DNA from: Populus alba
Lineage: Eukaryota > Streptophyta > Magnoliopsida > Malpighiales > Salicaceae
Direction of reading: 5' to 3'
NCBI RefSeq assembly: GCF_005239225.2
Contig: NC_133295.1
Coordinates: 8,928,001 to 8,992,000, forward strand
Length of the DNA stretch: 64,000 nucleotides
Positions 61,143 through 64,000 of this stretch are shown piece after piece (position 1 is the first letter of the stretch; each line of letters begins with the position of its first letter). Made by a program: the position numbers and the translations under genes. The notes beneath the pieces were generated by a model. The model was not told where the DNA came from. It ran no database searches and saw only the letters and a program-made list of their open reading frames with translations.

Positions 61143-62050
61143 AGGTGTTTGTGCACTCTACTTACCTTTAGGAAATAAGAGACATGTCTTTCTATTTATA
61201 GGAAAACCTAAAAACCCTATAAATGATAAAATATCAATTTTCCCCTTAAATAATATCACATTTATTATTTTAGGCTAAGTTTAGAAATTTATTCAATCAA
61301 GTCATTACTTGATTGTTTATAGGACTAGAATTATAATCCCCTGTATTAATTACATTTTAGTCCTTAATTTCTAAAATTTATTTGTAATCAAGTTACACTT
61401 GATCAATCATTCCATTTTAATTTATGAGCAATAGTTCTTATGTTTGTGATATATTAGGTTCCCTAACAAGTTGATATAAATATAAATTATAATCCTAAAT
61501 AAAATAAGAATAAATAAATTAAAAAATTAATTTATTATCAATTCAACAATTAATTGATTTATATTTGAAGGTCAAATACAATGTCCAAAACCTATCATAA
61601 ACCCTCAAATATTAGAAAAGTCATAAGTGGTTTAACTTAATTTTCTAGCGATTAATTTCTCAGTGTAATTATTATCTCTTCATCAATAATATCCCGATTT
61701 AGATATTATAACATGAAGTATGTTTACTCTGTCAAATCATATTTATTCTCAACATCATAGTTATTGATTTTTGAATAAAATTTGAAATTCTTTTCAAATC
61801 TCATTCCATTTTGCACAAGGATTTACAATTAATATTATTTGAAAACAGATGAAATATTTTTTTAAATTCACATGGGGTGATGAATTCTCTTTTGATTACT
61901 TAAATACCTTCATATAGTTCATGTTATACTCAATATCTGCTCATTTATTACCATTGATTAGAACAACGTGTAGCAAAATCAAAACATAATACTCTTTATG
62001 TAAGATAATTTAGTGATCTCAAGTCTAAGGATTATTTACACAATCATTGT
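61140..62050 (+). repeat. LTR-like dispersed repeat, copy 2 of the second family
   Basis: From about 61445 it aligns with 28130-28745. The part at 61140-61445 (with ctatttataggaaaaccta, a possible TATA/leader zone) precedes the aligned block and may belong to the same element. Similarity stops at about 62050, just where the GC-rich word gtgcggcggcgcggcg begins. Confidence 0.65.
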
Positions 62051-62961
62051 CGCACATGTGCGGCGGCGCGGCGATCGTCCACCCTCAAGGAAAAATCGGA
62101 ATTAATTTTATTCCTGGCAAATGTGTGGAGAGACAAGGAATTCTTGTCTCTACATGTGAAAATATGGACTGGGAGTCGCCACCTAGTATTCTGGTTACTA
62201 GGAACCCTTACTGGTCTTTAGAGATCAGGTACGGAGACTGGTTGCGTAAAGGGAAGGTATTAGCACCCCAACTACGCCCTACCTAAGGTAGGCTGCATTG
62301 TTTTAATGTCTGATAAAATATAAGATCGTGTTGTGGTTTATTATTGTTCGGAATACGCATTACATGTAATGTCATACCCCGGGTTCTAAGAGACAAACAA
62401 AATAAAATATTTGTTGTTTTTGAAATTTTGGCCAATATTCTCTTGACTTTAATAAACTGGTTATTAAAGCCAAAATGCATGCTAAATATTGTTTTTTTTT
62501 TTACATATGAAAAATACGATATTTTTAGATTTGAGACACTTGGCCGTATGCACAAAAACATTTTTTTTTAATTTTTTTTTGTATTTTTGGAAGATTTTTT
62601 TATAAAAAAAAAACGGGTATTTTAATACTGGATTTGTATAAAAAATACTGTCCGATATTAATCAAAATGACATAAAAACTACGCGGAAAAATTATAAAAA
62701 TGCTGAAACAAATATTTTTGTTTATTTTATGCATGTGTGAACAGTACCGTAAATAGTGTCGTGTGAACAGTACCGTTGGACGAAAACCGGGTATTTGAAT
62801 ACCGAGTTATGTTATTGTGATATAAAAAACAGAGTGATATTAAATAAACATTGATAAAAGAAATGTGCTGGAAAATAAATATATAACAAAAATAAAAATA
62901 AAATAAACAAAAAAATAGTAATAAAATAAAAATTATATGGGCCAGACTCGGCCCAAATGCA

Positions 62962-63074
62962 TGGGCTGGGCTGAACGGCCCAGCCCAAGCCCAACTGGGC
63001 TGGTTACTGTGCATCAGCACAGTAACCAGCCCACGCTGCATTTTGCAGCAGAACGTGAATTATTCACGTTCTGC
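62962..63074. repeat. Cluster of three adjacent hairpins in the LTR
   Basis: Hairpin 1: TGGGCTGGGC (62962-62971) with GCCCAGCCCA (62978-62987), loop 6. Hairpin 2: TGGGCTGGTTACTGTGC (62996-63012) with its exact complement (63017-63033), loop ATCA. Hairpin 3: GCAGAACGTGAAT (63048-63060) with ATTCACGTTCTGC (63062-63074), loop 1. All three have perfect arms. Confidence 0.95.
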
Positions 63075-63614
63075 ATGCAAGTGCAAGGCGGGGCAGCAGG
63101 AGAAGAAAATGATCGGGGAGCAGGAGGGTACCCGGGGTGGCGTCGAGGCGGTGCTGCTGGCGGCGTAGGCACGGTGGCGATGGTGGCGGAGGCCGGCGGT
63201 GGTTCTCTCTCTATCTCTCTCTCTCTCCTCTGTTGTTTTTGCTCTTTTCTGCTTCTTCTTCTTTTTGGTTTTTTCTATTCCTCTCTCTCTAGTCTCTTCT
63301 CCTCTCTCGTTTCTGTCCTCTCTCCTCTTCTCCCCTCTCACTCTTCTCCTCTCCTTTCTTTTTTTTTTTTTTTTTTTCGGTGCCCCTCCCCTGTTTTTAT
63401 AGGCAAAAACAGGGGGGGGGATGGTGGTGGGGCGGCCACTGTTGGCCGCCCCTCCACTAGCCGTTCAACGGATAAAAAGGAGGCAAGTGGGCGTCGAATG
63501 GTGGGCGTCTTATTGCGTAGAAATGGGGAAAGAAGTTAGGCGAAAAGGGAGAAGAAAATCTTCTTCTTCCCCTGCCTCGCGCGTCCAGGGGAAGAAGAAG
63601 ACCTACAGTGCCGT

Positions 63615-63708
63615 CAAAACGGCGCCGTTTTGGGCTTCTTTTTTTTTTTTTTTTTTTTTTTGCAACAGTGAATGAAACGGCACCGTTTTGGTCAAAACGC
63701 GCCGTTTC
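63615..63708. repeat. CGGCGCCG palindromes in the LTR
   Basis: CAAAACGGCGCCGTTTTG (63615-63632) is a perfect 18-bp palindrome. After a poly-T run, GAAACGGCACCGTTTTG (63674-63690) and CAAAACGCGCCGTTTC (63693-63708) form a near-perfect hairpin with a 2-nt loop. The old copy has the related ccaaaacggcgccgc at 41167. Confidence 0.9.
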
Positions 63709-64000
63709 ATTTAAAAGGAAAAGGCGCCAAAAGCATCAGATTCAAATTTCGGCCCTCCATTTGCGCGCGTTTTGCATTTTGGTCCCTGGTCTCGGATTTC
63801 TTCAATTAAGTCCCTAATTGGCCATTAAACTTCAATATTTATGCAATTAAGCCCCTGATTTGACCAAATTAACTTCCAAAAATTATAATTTGACCCCAGC
63901 AAATTAATTTCTTCTAATTAAAGCCCAAATTAACTCCAAAATCAATTTTCTTTGCAATTAAAATCTTCATAAATGCAATTAAACCTTTAATAAAATTTAA

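Larger units (their letters stand above)
62056..64000 (+). mobile_element. Long LTR (Ty3/gypsy-like), youngest copy, running off the window end
   Basis: 62056-62369 is preceding internal or 3' untranslated sequence of the element (word gggagtcgccacctagtatt near 62171, also found at 39.7 and 49.6 kb). The LTR starts at 62370 with TGTCATACCCCGGG. It continues through ATTTTAATACTGG (62618), a GGGCC-rich hairpin zone (62935-63075), a CT-rich zone (63200-63375), AAACGGCGCCGTTT palindromes (63615-63710) and caattaagtccctaattgg-type words. The right end lies outside the window. The 200-aa frame at 62937-63539 is low-complexity LTR sequence, not a gene. A Tat/Ogre-like affiliation is suggested by LTR length and style only. 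Confidence 0.7.

Noticed and set aside
60956..61278. Thr-His and Cys-Val repeat frames
   Set aside because: Artefacts of the (GT)n microsatellite.
62937..63817. 200-aa, 93-aa, 84-aa and 69-aa frames near the window end
   Set aside because: They read through the GC-rich and CT-rich low-complexity parts of an LTR and carry no domain.

Overview
The window looks like nuclear DNA of a woody eudicot, most probably Salicaceae (Populus or Salix). It is very AT-rich, its genes have many GT-AG introns, and the space between genes is packed with decayed transposable elements. These include a short MITE-like family that I associate with poplar genomes and a tRNA-derived SINE with clear target-site duplications. 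There is no sign of bacterial or organellar gene organisation, no rRNA, no convincing tRNA gene and no CRISPR array.

Six protein-coding genes can be assembled exon by exon. (1) 7891-9027 (+) is a small one-TM protein of about 111 aa, probably mitochondrial and perhaps a plant complex I accessory subunit. (2) 16098-22645 (+) is a seven-exon SAM-dependent lysine methyltransferase of the METTL10/EEF1AKMT2/Efm4 type, 345 aa. (3) 23644-26038 (-) is a five-exon secreted GDSL esterase/lipase, 378 aa. (4) 32818-34958 (+) is a two-exon plastid geranylgeranyl reductase (CHLP), 470 aa. (5) 45074-47633 (+) is a four-exon plant ASC-1/TRIP4-type C2HC5 zinc-finger protein, 412 aa. (6) 55360-60167 (+) is a six-exon Golgi-type PMT (DUF248) methyltransferase close to PMT2, 610 aa, with an inferred 5'UTR intron. 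All these reading frames are intact across the junctions I chose, and all junctions are GT-AG. From memory, the GDSL gene and CHLP are also neighbours in Arabidopsis (At1g74460/At1g74470), so the block is probably ancestral microsynteny stretched by repeats.

Layout of the rest. 1-7210: two direct copies of an LTR-like repeat (about 1-1070 and 6240-7208) flank AT-rich higher-order repeats, a 189-bp trinucleotide microsatellite and nested inverted MITEs. 9269-9506: a SINE. 9876-10950: a Ty1/copia pol remnant. 12000-13480: an L1-type LINE remnant (RT, zf-RVT, RNase H) on the minus strand. 26500-32640: repeats, including a copia-LTR-like block and an LTR copy with a minus-strand TATA box. A pre-miRNA-like hairpin near 29.7 kb has no obvious family. 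36.6-38.1 kb: a second copy of that LTR, followed by a TRIM-like solo LTR. 39.7-41.67, 49.64-50.3 and 62.16-64.0 kb: three copies, of different age, of one long LTR family. 50.97-52.47 kb: a probable non-autonomous CACTA element.

The genes do not form a pathway; they are independent housekeeping or metabolic loci. I found no convincing novel biological system. The items most worth a second look are the miRNA-like hairpin (29684-29795), the 40-bp fold-back inside an intron (8600-8809), the cluster of perfect hairpins in the youngest LTR (62962-63074), the repeat pair whose two halves differ in identity (1-1070/6240-7208), and the three-age LTR series.
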